NCBI GenBank assembly: GCA_905478665.1
Contig: CAJQJL010000114.1
Span: forward strand, 1 to 64,000
Reading direction: 5' to 3'
From: an uncultured Flavobacteriales bacterium
Lineage (GTDB): Bacteria; Bacteroidota; Bacteroidia; Flavobacteriales_D; Crocinitomicaceae
Length of the DNA stretch: 64,000 nt
Positions 1 through 9,076 of the stretch are shown one piece after another (positions within the stretch are counted from its first letter, which is position 1; every line of letters begins with the position of its first letter). The notes beneath the pieces were generated by a model that did no database searches, was not told the DNA's origin, and saw only the letters and a program-made list of their open reading frames with translations. Both the position numbers and the translations under genes were made by a program.

Positions 1-7
1 TCAACGA

Positions 8-120
<113 letters not shown>

Positions 121-125
121 CTTTT

Positions 126-158
126 AACCCTCATTCCTTTTGGAGTGAGGGTTTTTTG
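126..158 (+). terminator. Rho-independent terminator of the rRNA operon
   Basis: AACCCTCAtTCC-tttt-GGAgTGAGGGTT followed by a T run. Confidence 0.85.
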
Positions 159-242
159 TTTTACAAGACCTCAACAAATTTTGTAGCTCAGGCTCTTGGA
201 ACTAGAGAACCAACCTTTGCCATTAAAAGTTTCACTCCTTCT

Positions 243-287
243 GTGGGAGAGTATCCCGATAGTTAACTAGACAAGCGCCGCTTTTAA
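243..287 (+). other. possible degenerate remnant of a 5S rRNA 3' end
   Basis: Two 11-nt blocks identical to the upstream 5S 3' end in the same order (GTGGGAGAGTA at 99/243; GCCGCTTTTAA at 117/277), separated by 16 extra nt. Confidence 0.35.
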
Positions 288-471
288 TGGGTCAAGCAAT
301 AGGTTGTTTTCTAGACATAGCCTACTCAGAAACAAGATTGCATCTAACAGTGCCAAACCTTTCCAGATCGTCGGGTTAGTCTTCAATGGCTTCGCTAATC
401 TTGATGAGAAATTAAGTCAATAATATGATCAAGAACTTAGTTGAGAATAAAGCGAGTAATTGATAGGAGGT

Positions 472-1521
472 CTATTTTCTTTTGAATTTACCGCGATCCA
501 AGCTGAATGTAAATGTACTTCCTACTCCTGGGGTACTTCTGGCGTTGATAGTTTGACCATGAGCTTCAACAATATGTTTTGCAATTGCCAGCCCCAGTCC
601 TGATCCTCCTTCATGACGGTTTCTACTTTTTTCTACGCGGTAAAACCGCTCGAACAACCTTGGTATTTCTGATTCAGCAATTCCAAGACCATTGTCAGAG
701 ACCTCTACCGTTACAATATCATCCATTGTGTAGAAGCGAACTTCGGTTTGGCCATTTTCATTTCCATAAGAAATTGAGTTACCAATTAGGTTTGACAAAA
801 CTTGCCCGATCTTACTTTTGTCCGCTGAAACAATTACGGGATCAAAATTTTTGGCAAATTTGAATGTGATGTTTTTGTCTTTTGCCCGAACTTCCAAAGC
901 TTCAAATGATTCCTCAACCAATTCTTTGATATCAAAAGATGTGATGTTCAGATCAAGCTTATTCACCTCCATCTTCGTGAGTTGATCCAGATCTTCCAAG
1001 ATAGCTGTCATACGATCAGTTGCTTTAGATGCTCTTTCGAGAAATTTCCGGTTCACATTTTCATCTTCCAATCCGCCATCTAGTAAAGTCAGAATATATC
1101 CTTGAATAGAAAATACAGGGGTTTTCAATTCATGAGCCAGATTCCCTAAAAATTCACGCCTAAACTCTTCCTGTTCTTTCAGTTTTGAAATTTCTGCATT
1201 TCGTTCTTCCGTCCAACGCTGAGTCTCAATTTCTGCCTTCTCAATAACATCATCTCCTAGACTGAAATCATCTGAATAACTATGGTTAAACTTTCCCTTT
1301 CTAATTGATCGATAGAGAACTTTGAGTTTTTCAGTAATAAATTGTTTAATAAAGAAATGGAAAATCACGTATGTACTTAGTCCAACGATTAGAGGGACTA
1401 ACAGAATTAAAAGCGTATCAATAGTGAAAAATAGCCGCGCAACGAGCAGTACAGTCAACGTCAATATGCTTATCAACGCACTCCCTCCTAGTAATATATA
1501 TATTGGCTTTAGATTTCTCAA
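472..1521 (-). CDS. sensor histidine kinase (PhoR-like)
   Basis: Two N-terminal TM segments, HisKA motif 'FLGNLAHELKTPVFSIQGY', HATPase motifs 'NLIGNSISYG', 'DNGLGI', 'GSGLGLAIAKHIVEAHG'. Confidence 0.93.
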   Translation of the reverse strand: MRNLKPIYILLGGSALISILTLTVLLVARLFFTIDTLLILLVPLIVGLSTYVIFHFFIKQFITEKLKVLYRSIRKGKFNHSYSDDFSLGDDVIEKAEIETQRWTEERNAEISKLKEQEEFRREFLGNLAHELKTPVFSIQGYILTLLDGGLEDENVNRKFLERASKATDRMTAILEDLDQLTKMEVNKLDLNITSFDIKELVEESFEALEVRAKDKNITFKFAKNFDPVIVSADKSKIGQVLSNLIGNSISYGNENGQTEVRFYTMDDIVTVEVSDNGLGIAESEIPRLFERFYRVEKSRNRHEGGSGLGLAIAKHIVEAHGQTINARSTPGVGSTFTFSLDRGKFKRK

Positions 1522-2201
1522 AACTCGTTAAACGTATATCCGACTCCTTTAATAGTACGAATATAACTATTACCAAGTTTTTCTCTTAGTTTTCTAATGT
1601 GTACATCAATTGTTCTAGTACCCACAACAGCTTCATCTCCCCAAACTATGCTCAGTATCTGGTCTCGTGTAAATACTTTACCAGGTTTACCCGCTAGTAA
1701 TTCTAGAAGCTCAAATTCCTTTTTTGGAAGAATCATTCTTTTTCCCTTAGCTTCCACAAGGTATTTCTCTCTGTCAATATGAATTTCTGCTTCTGAGCTT
1801 ACTGTCGTTTCCGTTTTTTGTCGGCGAAGGAGAGATTCAACTTTACTTATTAATAGGCGTGGTCGAATTGGTTTAGCGATATAATCATCTGCTCCTGCTT
1901 CGTAACCTGCAATTTGAGAGTAATCTTCAGCACGAGATGTTAAGAAAGTTATAATGGGTTGTTTTAGGTTTAAGTCTTTCCGTAGAATTTGACAAGCTTC
2001 AATGCCATCCATCTGAGGCATCATTACATCTAAAAATATTAATGAAGGACTAATTTCTTTCGCCAACTTAATACCATCCAAAGCGTTATCAGCTGTAAAC
2101 ACTCTGTACCCTTCTTTTTTTAGATTATACGACAAGAAATCTAGGATATCATGTTCGTCATCTACCAAAAGAATGGAATGGCTGCTATTTGCTGAATTCA
2201 T
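1518..2201 (-). CDS. OmpR/PhoB-family response regulator (PhoB-like)
   Basis: REC domain (ILLVDDE, FLDVMMPQMDGIE, KPIRP) plus winged-helix C-terminus (TIDVHIRKLREKLG...IRTIKGVGYTF); overlaps the kinase gene. Confidence 0.93.
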   Translation of the reverse strand: MNSANSSHSILLVDDEHDILDFLSYNLKKEGYRVFTADNALDGIKLAKEISPSLIFLDVMMPQMDGIEACQILRKDLNLKQPIITFLTSRAEDYSQIAGYEAGADDYIAKPIRPRLLISKVESLLRRQKTETTVSSEAEIHIDREKYLVEAKGKRMILPKKEFELLELLAGKPGKVFTRDQILSIVWGDEAVVGTRTIDVHIRKLREKLGNSYIRTIKGVGYTFNEF

Positions 2202-2367
2202 GTTTTACGGTTTTACACATTTACTTAATACAAAATTAGGAACTACATGTAAGAACAGGGTTAGCAGAAATTTACACTTAGGTTATCTTTTGATCGCTGA
2301 TGTTATGTCATTGTTATGAAATGTCGATTTCAAGGAGCCGTTTGGAGCTCTAATAGGAAGTGTTCTC

Positions 2368-2391
2368 TTAACAACTTAACATACGGTTAAT
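2368..2391 (+). promoter_or_regulatory. possible Pho-box-like TTAA repeats between phoB-like gene and lipoprotein gene
   Basis: TTAAC at 2368 and 2376, TTAAT at 2387 (last pair 11 bp apart); -7-like GATATTTG at 2446-2453. Confidence 0.3.
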
Positions 2392-2479
2392 CTAATCATG
2401 ACATAATCATAAGCATTCGGAAAGTTTTGAATCATCTATTGATCGGATATTTGTACCAAGAAAATTTAATAAGAAAAAG

Positions 2480-3790
2480 ATGAAAACAAACAAAATGAAA
2501 CTAAGTGTGATGTTGATGGCAGCATCATTAGTATTAGGAACAGTTTCTTGTAAGAAGAAGGGATGTACGGATCCAACAGCTACTAACTATAGCAGTGAAG
2601 CAGACAAAGACGATGGGACTTGCGAGTTTGAAACTGTAATTGATGATGGAACAGTATCAAAGTCGGGTACAATTACAGCTGACGAAACATGGACAGCAGA
2701 CAATATCTATATATTGTCAGGAAAGGTTGTTGTAGACAATGGTGCTACTCTGACAATTATGCCAGGAACTATTGTAAAAGGAGCAGAAGGTACTGGAGCG
2801 AATGCTTCAGCATTAGTAATTGCACAAGGAGCTAAAATCAGTGCTTGTGGAACAGCTACTCAACCAATTATTTTCACTTCTGTTTTAGATAATATTACAG
2901 TAGGACAATTAACAGGAACAAACCTAGATGAAACTGATCAAGGTAAATGGGGAGGAATCCTTGTATTAGGAAATGCACCTATTTCAGCTGCAGATGGAGA
3001 TGTTTTGTCTCAAGTTGAAGGTATTCCAGTAACTGATACATATGGAGCATTTGGTGGTTCAGATGCTGCTGATAATTCTGGTTCTATGTGTTACGTTTCA
3101 ATTCGCCATGGTGGAGCGCTGATCGGAGCAGGAAATGAAATCAATGGATTAACGCTTGGTGGAGTAGGGACAGGAACTTCTATTTCAAATATTGAAGTTG
3201 TTGCCAACCTTGATGATGGAATTGAGTTCTTCGGTGGTACTGTTAATGTTACGAATGTAATGATCGGATTCCAAGGAGATGACGGTGTAGATATTGACAT
3301 GAACTATGCAGGGACAGTAGATAATTTTGTAGTGATCAATGGAACAAACTCAGACGAAGCTTTGGAAGTTGACGGACCTGAAGGATCAACATATACAACT
3401 GGAATGTTCACCTTGAATAATGGAACTGTTTATACTTATGGTGGAACAGTTGCAAACGGAGATTTCAAATCTAAAGCACAAGGAACAGTGAATAATGTGA
3501 GTTTGGGAACTGCGAAAATTCGTGCTTCTTACCAGAATAATTGTATGGATCCTAAGACAGATTCTTACACACATTTGACAGATGCTTCTCCAACATTATC
3601 GTTTACTTCAACTGCTTTCACAGCCGTTAGCGTTTATACGGCTTCCCAGGATGATGCAGGAGTGAATAGTTGTACTGTTTTTCCAGCGGATCAAACAGCT
3701 GCTGAATCGGTTATGACATCAGGGACAGCGTCGGGAGCAACAACATCTGGTTTCGGTTGGACTTGGACTTCAATTAAAGGAAAACTCTAA
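2480..3790 (+). CDS. lipoprotein with predicted parallel beta-helix fold
   Basis: Lipobox-like 'LVLGTVSCKKK', 'GCTDPTATNYSSEADKDDGTCEFE' motif, repetitive beta-helix-like sequence. Confidence 0.75.
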   Translation: MKTNKMKLSVMLMAASLVLGTVSCKKKGCTDPTATNYSSEADKDDGTCEFETVIDDGTVSKSGTITADETWTADNIYILSGKVVVDNGATLTIMPGTIVKGAEGTGANASALVIAQGAKISACGTATQPIIFTSVLDNITVGQLTGTNLDETDQGKWGGILVLGNAPISAADGDVLSQVEGIPVTDTYGAFGGSDAADNSGSMCYVSIRHGGALIGAGNEINGLTLGGVGTGTSISNIEVVANLDDGIEFFGGTVNVTNVMIGFQGDDGVDIDMNYAGTVDNFVVINGTNSDEALEVDGPEGSTYTTGMFTLNNGTVYTYGGTVANGDFKSKAQGTVNNVSLGTAKIRASYQNNCMDPKTDSYTHLTDASPTLSFTSTAFTAVSVYTASQDDAGVNSCTVFPADQTAAESVMTSGTASGATTSGFGWTWTSIKGKL

Positions 3791-3823
3791 GTGCTGAAGA
3801 ACTTATATATCAAACAACTAAAT

Positions 3824-3858
3824 GAAATGTCTGTCGGGAAAACCTCGACAGGCATTTC
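3824..3858 (+). other. strong intercistronic hairpin without T-tract
   Basis: GAAATGTCTGTCGGG...CTCGACAGGCATTTC, 15 contiguous pairs including G-U, between the lipoprotein stop and the TonB receptor start. Confidence 0.7.
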
Positions 3859-3878
3859 GCATAAATAAAGAATTCGAA

Positions 3879-6815
3879 ATGTTCAAAACAATCTTAACGC
3901 TCGTAGTTTGCTTAATCGGACTAAAGAGCTTTGCGCAAGGAGTCATCCGTGGAAATGTAACAGATGAAAATAGCAGTCAGCCAATTCCTTTTGCTAAAGT
4001 GAAAGTCGAAGGGCAGAATGTAGGTGCAAATACTGATTTTGATGGCGAGTATTCGATTAAAATTGCTCCCGGTTCCTATACGTTGATCTTCTCAATGTCT
4101 GGAGAAGGTTATATCGACAAAAAGGAAAATGTTGTGGTAAGTGGTGATGGTATCATCGTGTTGGATATTATTTTGGGTAAAAGCAAAGAAGTTCAGAACC
4201 TAACTGAAATGAAGGCGGTAGCACAAAAGACAGAAGGTGCGAAGACGGTTGCCGCTGATGATGCGCGAAGACGTGATGAGCAAGGTTCAACAGAGGGAGT
4301 AACTGACGAACAAATGAAGGAACGCGGTGTGACAACTGCAGTAGAAGCAGTTCAAATGGCACCAGGTCTTTCGGTAGAAGATGGAAAGAGCGTCTATGTA
4401 CGTGGACTTGGAGATCGTTATACAAAGACAATATTGAACGGGATGGAAATTCCAGGATTGGATCCAGATCGAAATTCTGTACAGATGGATATCTTTCCGG
4501 CCGCTGTTATTGATAACATCACAGTATACAAGACGTTTATCCCAAAGTTTGCCGGTGATTTTACAGGAGGTTTGGTCGATATAACAACCAAAGATTTCCC
4601 TGCTGAACGAACATTTTATGTAAAAGCCGGTTTGGGATATAACACGGAGGCAACGTTTAATAAAGATTACATTTCATACCAAGGTGGAGCATTGGACTTT
4701 TTAGGGTTCGACGATGGTACACGAGCATTACCTGTTCGCGAAACAGATAAATTCCCAGATCCAGTTTTAGGTGATCCAGTTTTGGAAACTCGCACGCGAG
4801 CGTTCAGCGATATTATGGCGGCCGAGAAATCATCAAATTTTCTTGATCAAAACTATGCAATTGCGTACGGAGATCGATTTCAGCGAGATAGAAAAGGAAA
4901 GGAAAAATTGACATATGGATACAATGTTGTCTTGAACTATCGAAATACACATCGTTATTATGATTCAGTACAATTTAATGAATATCGTAAGGATCCTGAC
5001 TTGACGGAAACAAACATGTTTAGAGACCGATCGTCAGTAGGTTCGTTGGCAGAAAACAATGTGATGTGGACAGCTTTAATAGGTCAATCTGTAAAAATAA
5101 AGAGGAGTAAAATTTCACTCTCGTTATTTCATACGCAGAATGGTATGTCATCAGCTTCGATGCTTCGTCAGGAGAACAGCGAAAGTAATCCAGCGATTCT
5201 TGTAAAACAAAGTTTACAATATACCCAACGATCAGTTTCGAATTTGAATTTGAATGGTCGACATTTTCTAGATACTCTTGGGAAATGGAAATTGGATTGG
5301 AAACTAAGTCCTACCTATTCCCTCATCAAAGATCCAGATATTCGATCAACAGTTCTGGAGGAATTGGATTTCCCAGGGCCTGATGGTGAAGTGATTTATG
5401 GACTTACACAAAGTGTCGGTGCAGAGATCAGAAGAATTTACCGTTACCTAAATGAGTACAACGTAAGTGGTCGTTTTGATTTGTCTTATTCCTTTAACCA
5501 ATGGGATTCTCTAAAAAGTGAGTTGTCATTTGGAGCGCTGAACACCTATAAAAACAGAAACTTTGAAGTGTACGATTATGTCTTCAATGTAGAGAATCCT
5601 GATGGATTTAGTCAAGACCCAGATTGGTATTTCCAAGAGGAGAATATTTGGACTGCTGAATCAGATTCTGGAACATATGCAATTGGAGAACGTCAATTGG
5701 CGAATTCGTTCAAGGCATCTCAAAATGTAACAGGAGCCTACATTATGAATGAGCTTCCACTAACAAAAAGTTTTAAGGCTACCTACGGTGTTCGCGCAGA
5801 GAAGGTGTTAAACCGTTATACTGGGCAGAACAACTTGGGAAGCACCAAGTATGATAACGAGGTTGTTCTCGATGAGCTAAGTATTTTACCATCTGTGAAT
5901 TTGGTGTACAAGTTTGAAAAGAAAAAGGATAGCATACACTATGCGAGATTTACGAATATTCGTGGAGCCTATGCAACTACGGTAGCACGTCCATCATTCA
6001 AGGAAAAGTCTATTTCGCAAATTTATGATCCAATTCAGGGACGTCGATACAATGGGAACATTGACCTGAAGCAAACGACGGTTCACAATGTAGATTTAAG
6101 ATGGGAGTATTTCTACGGAAGAACGGAACTGATTTCAGCGAGCGTATTCTACAAACGATTTATTGATCCAATTGAAGTAGTTGCCAACGTTGCTGCTCCG
6201 AATGAAGTGCAACCTGTAAACTCAGGTGTGGCAGATCTATATGGTGCTGAACTTGAACTTCGAAAGGCGATCGGTTTCAACAAGAAGAATAAAGAGCATT
6301 TGCATTTTGTTGCCGGTGCAAACTTCACGTATGTTCTATCGCAAATTGACATGAATAAGGTGAAAACTGTCGTGGGAGGTGTAGAGTATACAGAGAAAGA
6401 ATTGCGAGAGTTGAATGCAAGAGAGGGAGAAACCATTTCAAACTACCGACCGATGTATGGACAATCACCGTACATTATCAATGCTTTCTTGACGTTTAGA
6501 AATGATTCACTTGGCTTGTCAATGAATTTGAGCTATAACGTACAAGGGAAAAAGTTAGCGGTTATTGGTGTAGGAAGTTTACCTGACGTTTATGAACAGC
6601 CGTTCCATAGTTTGAACTTCAAAGTATCAAAATCAATTGGAAAGGAACAACGTTGGAAAGCAAGTTTAACAGCTAAAAATCTTCTATTGAATGCAAAACA
6701 ACGGTACTATGAGTCTTATGGTACAGATAGTCAGATTTATGATTATTTCTACCAAGGGATGAACATCACTGGTTCGGTTTCCTATTTATTGACAGGGAAA
6801 AAGAAAAAAAAATAA
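3879..6815 (+). CDS. TonB-dependent outer membrane receptor with N-terminal carboxypeptidase-regulatory-like domain
   Basis: Signal peptide MFKTILTLVVCLIGLKSFAQ, CarboxypepD_reg-like 'GNVTDENSSQPIPFAKVKVEG', plug motif 'VYVRGLGDRYTKTILNGMEIP', beta-barrel C-terminus. Start moved from the ORF-track start at 3822. Confidence 0.92.
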   Translation: MFKTILTLVVCLIGLKSFAQGVIRGNVTDENSSQPIPFAKVKVEGQNVGANTDFDGEYSIKIAPGSYTLIFSMSGEGYIDKKENVVVSGDGIIVLDIILGKSKEVQNLTEMKAVAQKTEGAKTVAADDARRRDEQGSTEGVTDEQMKERGVTTAVEAVQMAPGLSVEDGKSVYVRGLGDRYTKTILNGMEIPGLDPDRNSVQMDIFPAAVIDNITVYKTFIPKFAGDFTGGLVDITTKDFPAERTFYVKAGLGYNTEATFNKDYISYQGGALDFLGFDDGTRALPVRETDKFPDPVLGDPVLETRTRAFSDIMAAEKSSNFLDQNYAIAYGDRFQRDRKGKEKLTYGYNVVLNYRNTHRYYDSVQFNEYRKDPDLTETNMFRDRSSVGSLAENNVMWTALIGQSVKIKRSKISLSLFHTQNGMSSASMLRQENSESNPAILVKQSLQYTQRSVSNLNLNGRHFLDTLGKWKLDWKLSPTYSLIKDPDIRSTVLEELDFPGPDGEVIYGLTQSVGAEIRRIYRYLNEYNVSGRFDLSYSFNQWDSLKSELSFGALNTYKNRNFEVYDYVFNVENPDGFSQDPDWYFQEENIWTAESDSGTYAIGERQLANSFKASQNVTGAYIMNELPLTKSFKATYGVRAEKVLNRYTGQNNLGSTKYDNEVVLDELSILPSVNLVYKFEKKKDSIHYARFTNIRGAYATTVARPSFKEKSISQIYDPIQGRRYNGNIDLKQTTVHNVDLRWEYFYGRTELISASVFYKRFIDPIEVVANVAAPNEVQPVNSGVADLYGAELELRKAIGFNKKNKEHLHFVAGANFTYVLSQIDMNKVKTVVGGVEYTEKELRELNAREGETISNYRPMYGQSPYIINAFLTFRNDSLGLSMNLSYNVQGKKLAVIGVGSLPDVYEQPFHSLNFKVSKSIGKEQRWKASLTAKNLLLNAKQRYYESYGTDSQIYDYFYQGMNITGSVSYLLTGKKKKK

Positions 6816-6831
6816 TTTAGTTAAAATCAGA

Positions 6832-6862
6832 AGTTGGGAGGCTGATTCAGTCTCCCTTTTTT
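6832..6862 (+). terminator. Rho-independent terminator after TonB receptor
   Basis: GGGAGgCTGATTCAGtCTCCC followed by TTTTTTATTTT. Confidence 0.7.
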
Positions 6863-7538
6863 ATTTTGGATAAACGAATTTATAGCCAACTCCTTTGACT
6901 GTTTTAATATAATCATCGCCTATTTTTTCGCGGAGTTTGCGAATATGAACATCAATTGTGCGGTCACCAACGATTACCCCAGTGCCCCAAACCGTTTCGA
7001 GAATAAAGTTACGATCAAAAACTTTTTCTGGGCTAGAAGCTAGGAGAGAGAGCAATTCAAATTCCTTTCTTGGAAACTGAATATTTTGTCCATCCTTAAT
7101 TACCAGGTAACGCTCTCGGTCAATTACAAGATTATGCGAATCATCTTGTTGTTCAGCTGTTGAGGAATCTGATGACCTCCTCAATATTGCCCTTATTCTA
7201 CTTGAAAGGACTTTTGGTTTTATAGGTTTTGAGACATAATCATCCGCTCCAGCATCAAACCCAGCTATTTGACTATAATCTTCACTTCGCGCGGTTAAAA
7301 AACAAACGCGTATGTTTTTAGTAATGGAGTTTGCTCTCAGTTTTTCACAGACTTCAATGCCGTCCATCTCTGGCATCATGACATCAAGTAATATCAAATC
7401 TGGAACCTTATCCGTAGCAATGGATATTCCTAATTTACCACTTGAAGCAGTGTATATTGTATAACCTTCGTTCTTCAGGTTATAACCTAAAATATCACGA
7501 ATATCCTCTTCGTCATCAATAATTAAAATGGATTCCAT
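6861..7538 (-). CDS. OmpR/PhoB-family response regulator, paralogue of 1518..2201
   Basis: Shares 'VMMP.MDGIE', 'FLT.R.EDYSQIAG..AGADDY..KPI.P', 'RTIDVHIRKLREKIG' with the first regulator; no adjacent kinase. Confidence 0.92.
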   Translation of the reverse strand: MESILIIDDEEDIRDILGYNLKNEGYTIYTASSGKLGISIATDKVPDLILLDVMMPEMDGIEVCEKLRANSITKNIRVCFLTARSEDYSQIAGFDAGADDYVSKPIKPKVLSSRIRAILRRSSDSSTAEQQDDSHNLVIDRERYLVIKDGQNIQFPRKEFELLSLLASSPEKVFDRNFILETVWGTGVIVGDRTIDVHIRKLREKIGDDYIKTVKGVGYKFVYPK

Positions 7539-7687
7539 GCTTCTATTTTAAGTTTTTACTATTGAATTCTTGGCGAAAGATAAAGATAATCTTGGAATCT
7601 TAATTTCTTCATTTTAAATATTTGAGAATGATTACTAAACCGTTTTACCAAGAAAAATGCTCCAATTCTCAATAAAATCAAGTAGTT

Positions 7688-7695
7688 ATGTTTGC
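7688..7695 (+). promoter_or_regulatory. Bacteroidetes -7-like element (TATGTTTG)
   Basis: Exact TAnnTTTG match in an intergenic region; no clear -33 TTTG. Confidence 0.35.
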
Positions 7696-7840
7696 ATAGT
7701 AATCCGAATTCCTGACAAATATTTATATAATGCTTCCTTTTCTAAAAAAGGAGCAAAGGAAAAAAAAGAATGAAATATTAAGATTATGTAAATTCATATG
7801 TTAACTTCGTGATGTAGTAGTAGGTTAGGTTGATTAGTGT

Positions 7841-7886
7841 AATGGGAGCCTTGAACGCCAGTTCATAGCTCCCATTCTTTTTTATA
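7841..7886 (+). terminator. orphan + strand intrinsic terminator
   Basis: AATGGGAGC-ct-TGAAC-gcca-GTTCA-ta-GCTCCCATT followed by CTTTTTTTA; no + strand CDS upstream. Confidence 0.75.
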
Positions 7887-9024
7887 TCAAGTGTAAAAGA
7901 TGCCCAATGTAACCTAACAGTGCACCTCCAGCAATAATCCACATTGCATTCAATTTGATCGGGCCAAATGTAAAGAAGATGCCAAATCCAGCAATAGCTG
8001 CTGTTTGCCAATTACCGACAGATTCTTGACCCATGTTAAATAAAACGGCGAGCATGATGCCTACTGCGGCAATATTTACGGAGTCAAGAAACCCACTTAA
8101 AAACTTGGATTTTCTCATTCTTGGAATAAGTGGATTCAATAAAAGAACAAATAGAAATGACGGAAGGAAGATCCCTACAGTCGCGGCAAGTGCTCCCCAA
8201 ACTCCACCCAATTGGAACCCAATGAATGTTGCGGTAGAAAGAACTGGTCCAGGTGTAAATTGTCCAACTGCTATTGCATCCATCAATTCTTGACGACTGA
8301 GTAATCCTGTTTCCACTAACTCTGCATCCAAGTACGCAAAAAGGACATATCCGCTACCGTATAATATCAGCCCTACTTTTAGAAATTTCCAAAAAATAGT
8401 TGACGTAAGCGCTTTTGTTGTAAATACTGCTGGAGCCTGAACTAACAAAAATGGAATTAAGTTCATTTTTTCTGTCTTCATCGAGTTTTTCGTGTAGAAA
8501 TAGAATGCACCTAGCAAACCTGCGCCCAGTAGAACAAAAACTTCATTCGTGTTTGGAAGTATACTGACAATAACTACCAATGCCCCAAGTATACCAAGTT
8601 CAACACTTTTTAAGGCTTTTTTACCTAATTTGTAAATAGCTCCAGCGATCACTGCAAGAACGGCTGGTTTTATCCCTACTATTAGTGGAGCAACGTCAGG
8701 CAAAGAGCCATAAGAGACGTATAGCCAAGCTAGAATTCCAGTTATTAATACTGCTGGAAAAATAAAGCTAATACCCGCAATAAACAATCCTAATACACCA
8801 CCCCGCTCATGACCACAATGCATAGTCATTTCTGTAGAGTTTGGCCCTGGAATTAAATTTGTTGCACCCATTAAATCCAGAAAATGTTGTCTGTCAATCC
8901 ATTTTCTTTTTTGAACGATTTCTTGTTCCATCATCGCTACGTGTGCTGCTGGGCCTCCAAAAGCGAAAGAACCTAACTTCAAAAACACAAGTGCAATTTC
9001 CTTTAGATGTTTTCTTTTTTTCAT
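7882..9024 (-). CDS. chrA: chromate transporter (CHR family, two-domain)
   Basis: 'LGSFAFGGPAAHVAMMEQEIV', 'NLIPGPNSTEMTMHCGHERGG', 'GQFTPGPVLSTATFIGFQLGG' typical of CHR domains. Confidence 0.9.
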   Translation of the reverse strand: MKKRKHLKEIALVFLKLGSFAFGGPAAHVAMMEQEIVQKRKWIDRQHFLDLMGATNLIPGPNSTEMTMHCGHERGGVLGLFIAGISFIFPAVLITGILAWLYVSYGSLPDVAPLIVGIKPAVLAVIAGAIYKLGKKALKSVELGILGALVVIVSILPNTNEVFVLLGAGLLGAFYFYTKNSMKTEKMNLIPFLLVQAPAVFTTKALTSTIFWKFLKVGLILYGSGYVLFAYLDAELVETGLLSRQELMDAIAVGQFTPGPVLSTATFIGFQLGGVWGALAATVGIFLPSFLFVLLLNPLIPRMRKSKFLSGFLDSVNIAAVGIMLAVLFNMGQESVGNWQTAAIAGFGIFFTFGPIKLNAMWIIAGGALLGYIGHLLHLI

Positions 9025-9030
9025 AGTCGT

Positions 9031-9056
9031 AAAAAAGGGGGCATTGCGCCCCCTTC
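9031..9056 (-). terminator. Rho-independent terminator between Na/Pi cotransporter and chrA
   Basis: On minus strand GGGGGC-gcaat-GCCCCC followed by TTTTTT. Confidence 0.75.
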
Positions 9057-9076
9057 AGTATTTGTTGAGAACTTAC

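Noticed and set aside
181-260. 'tgtagctcaggctcttggaactagag' considered as a tRNA
   Set aside because: No acceptor-stem pairing, no T-loop GTTCRANNC and no cloverleaf; more consistent with rRNA debris or chance.
579-863. Short + strand ORF opposite the histidine kinase gene
   Set aside because: Antisense shadow of a well-supported kinase reading frame; no homologous motifs. The same applies to most 60-110 aa ORFs in the track opposite long genes.
3822-3878. N-terminal extension of the TonB receptor ORF (MKCLSGKPRQAFRINKEFE)
   Set aside because: Encoded by a hairpin; the internal MFKTIL... start gives a proper signal peptide.
7539-7620. Search for 11-bp TTAA repeats upstream of the second PhoB-like gene
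   Set aside because: Only irregularly spaced TTA motifs (about 14 bp), indistinguishable from AT-rich background.
7736-7763. GCTTCCTTTTctaaAAAAGGAGC hairpin in the candidate sRNA region
   Set aside because: Followed by A-rich sequence on the + strand, so not reported as an independent terminator; it may be an internal stem of the candidate sRNA.
7784-8011. 75-aa minus ORF overlapping the chrA 3' end
   Set aside because: Out-of-frame overlap with chrA, no recognisable domain.
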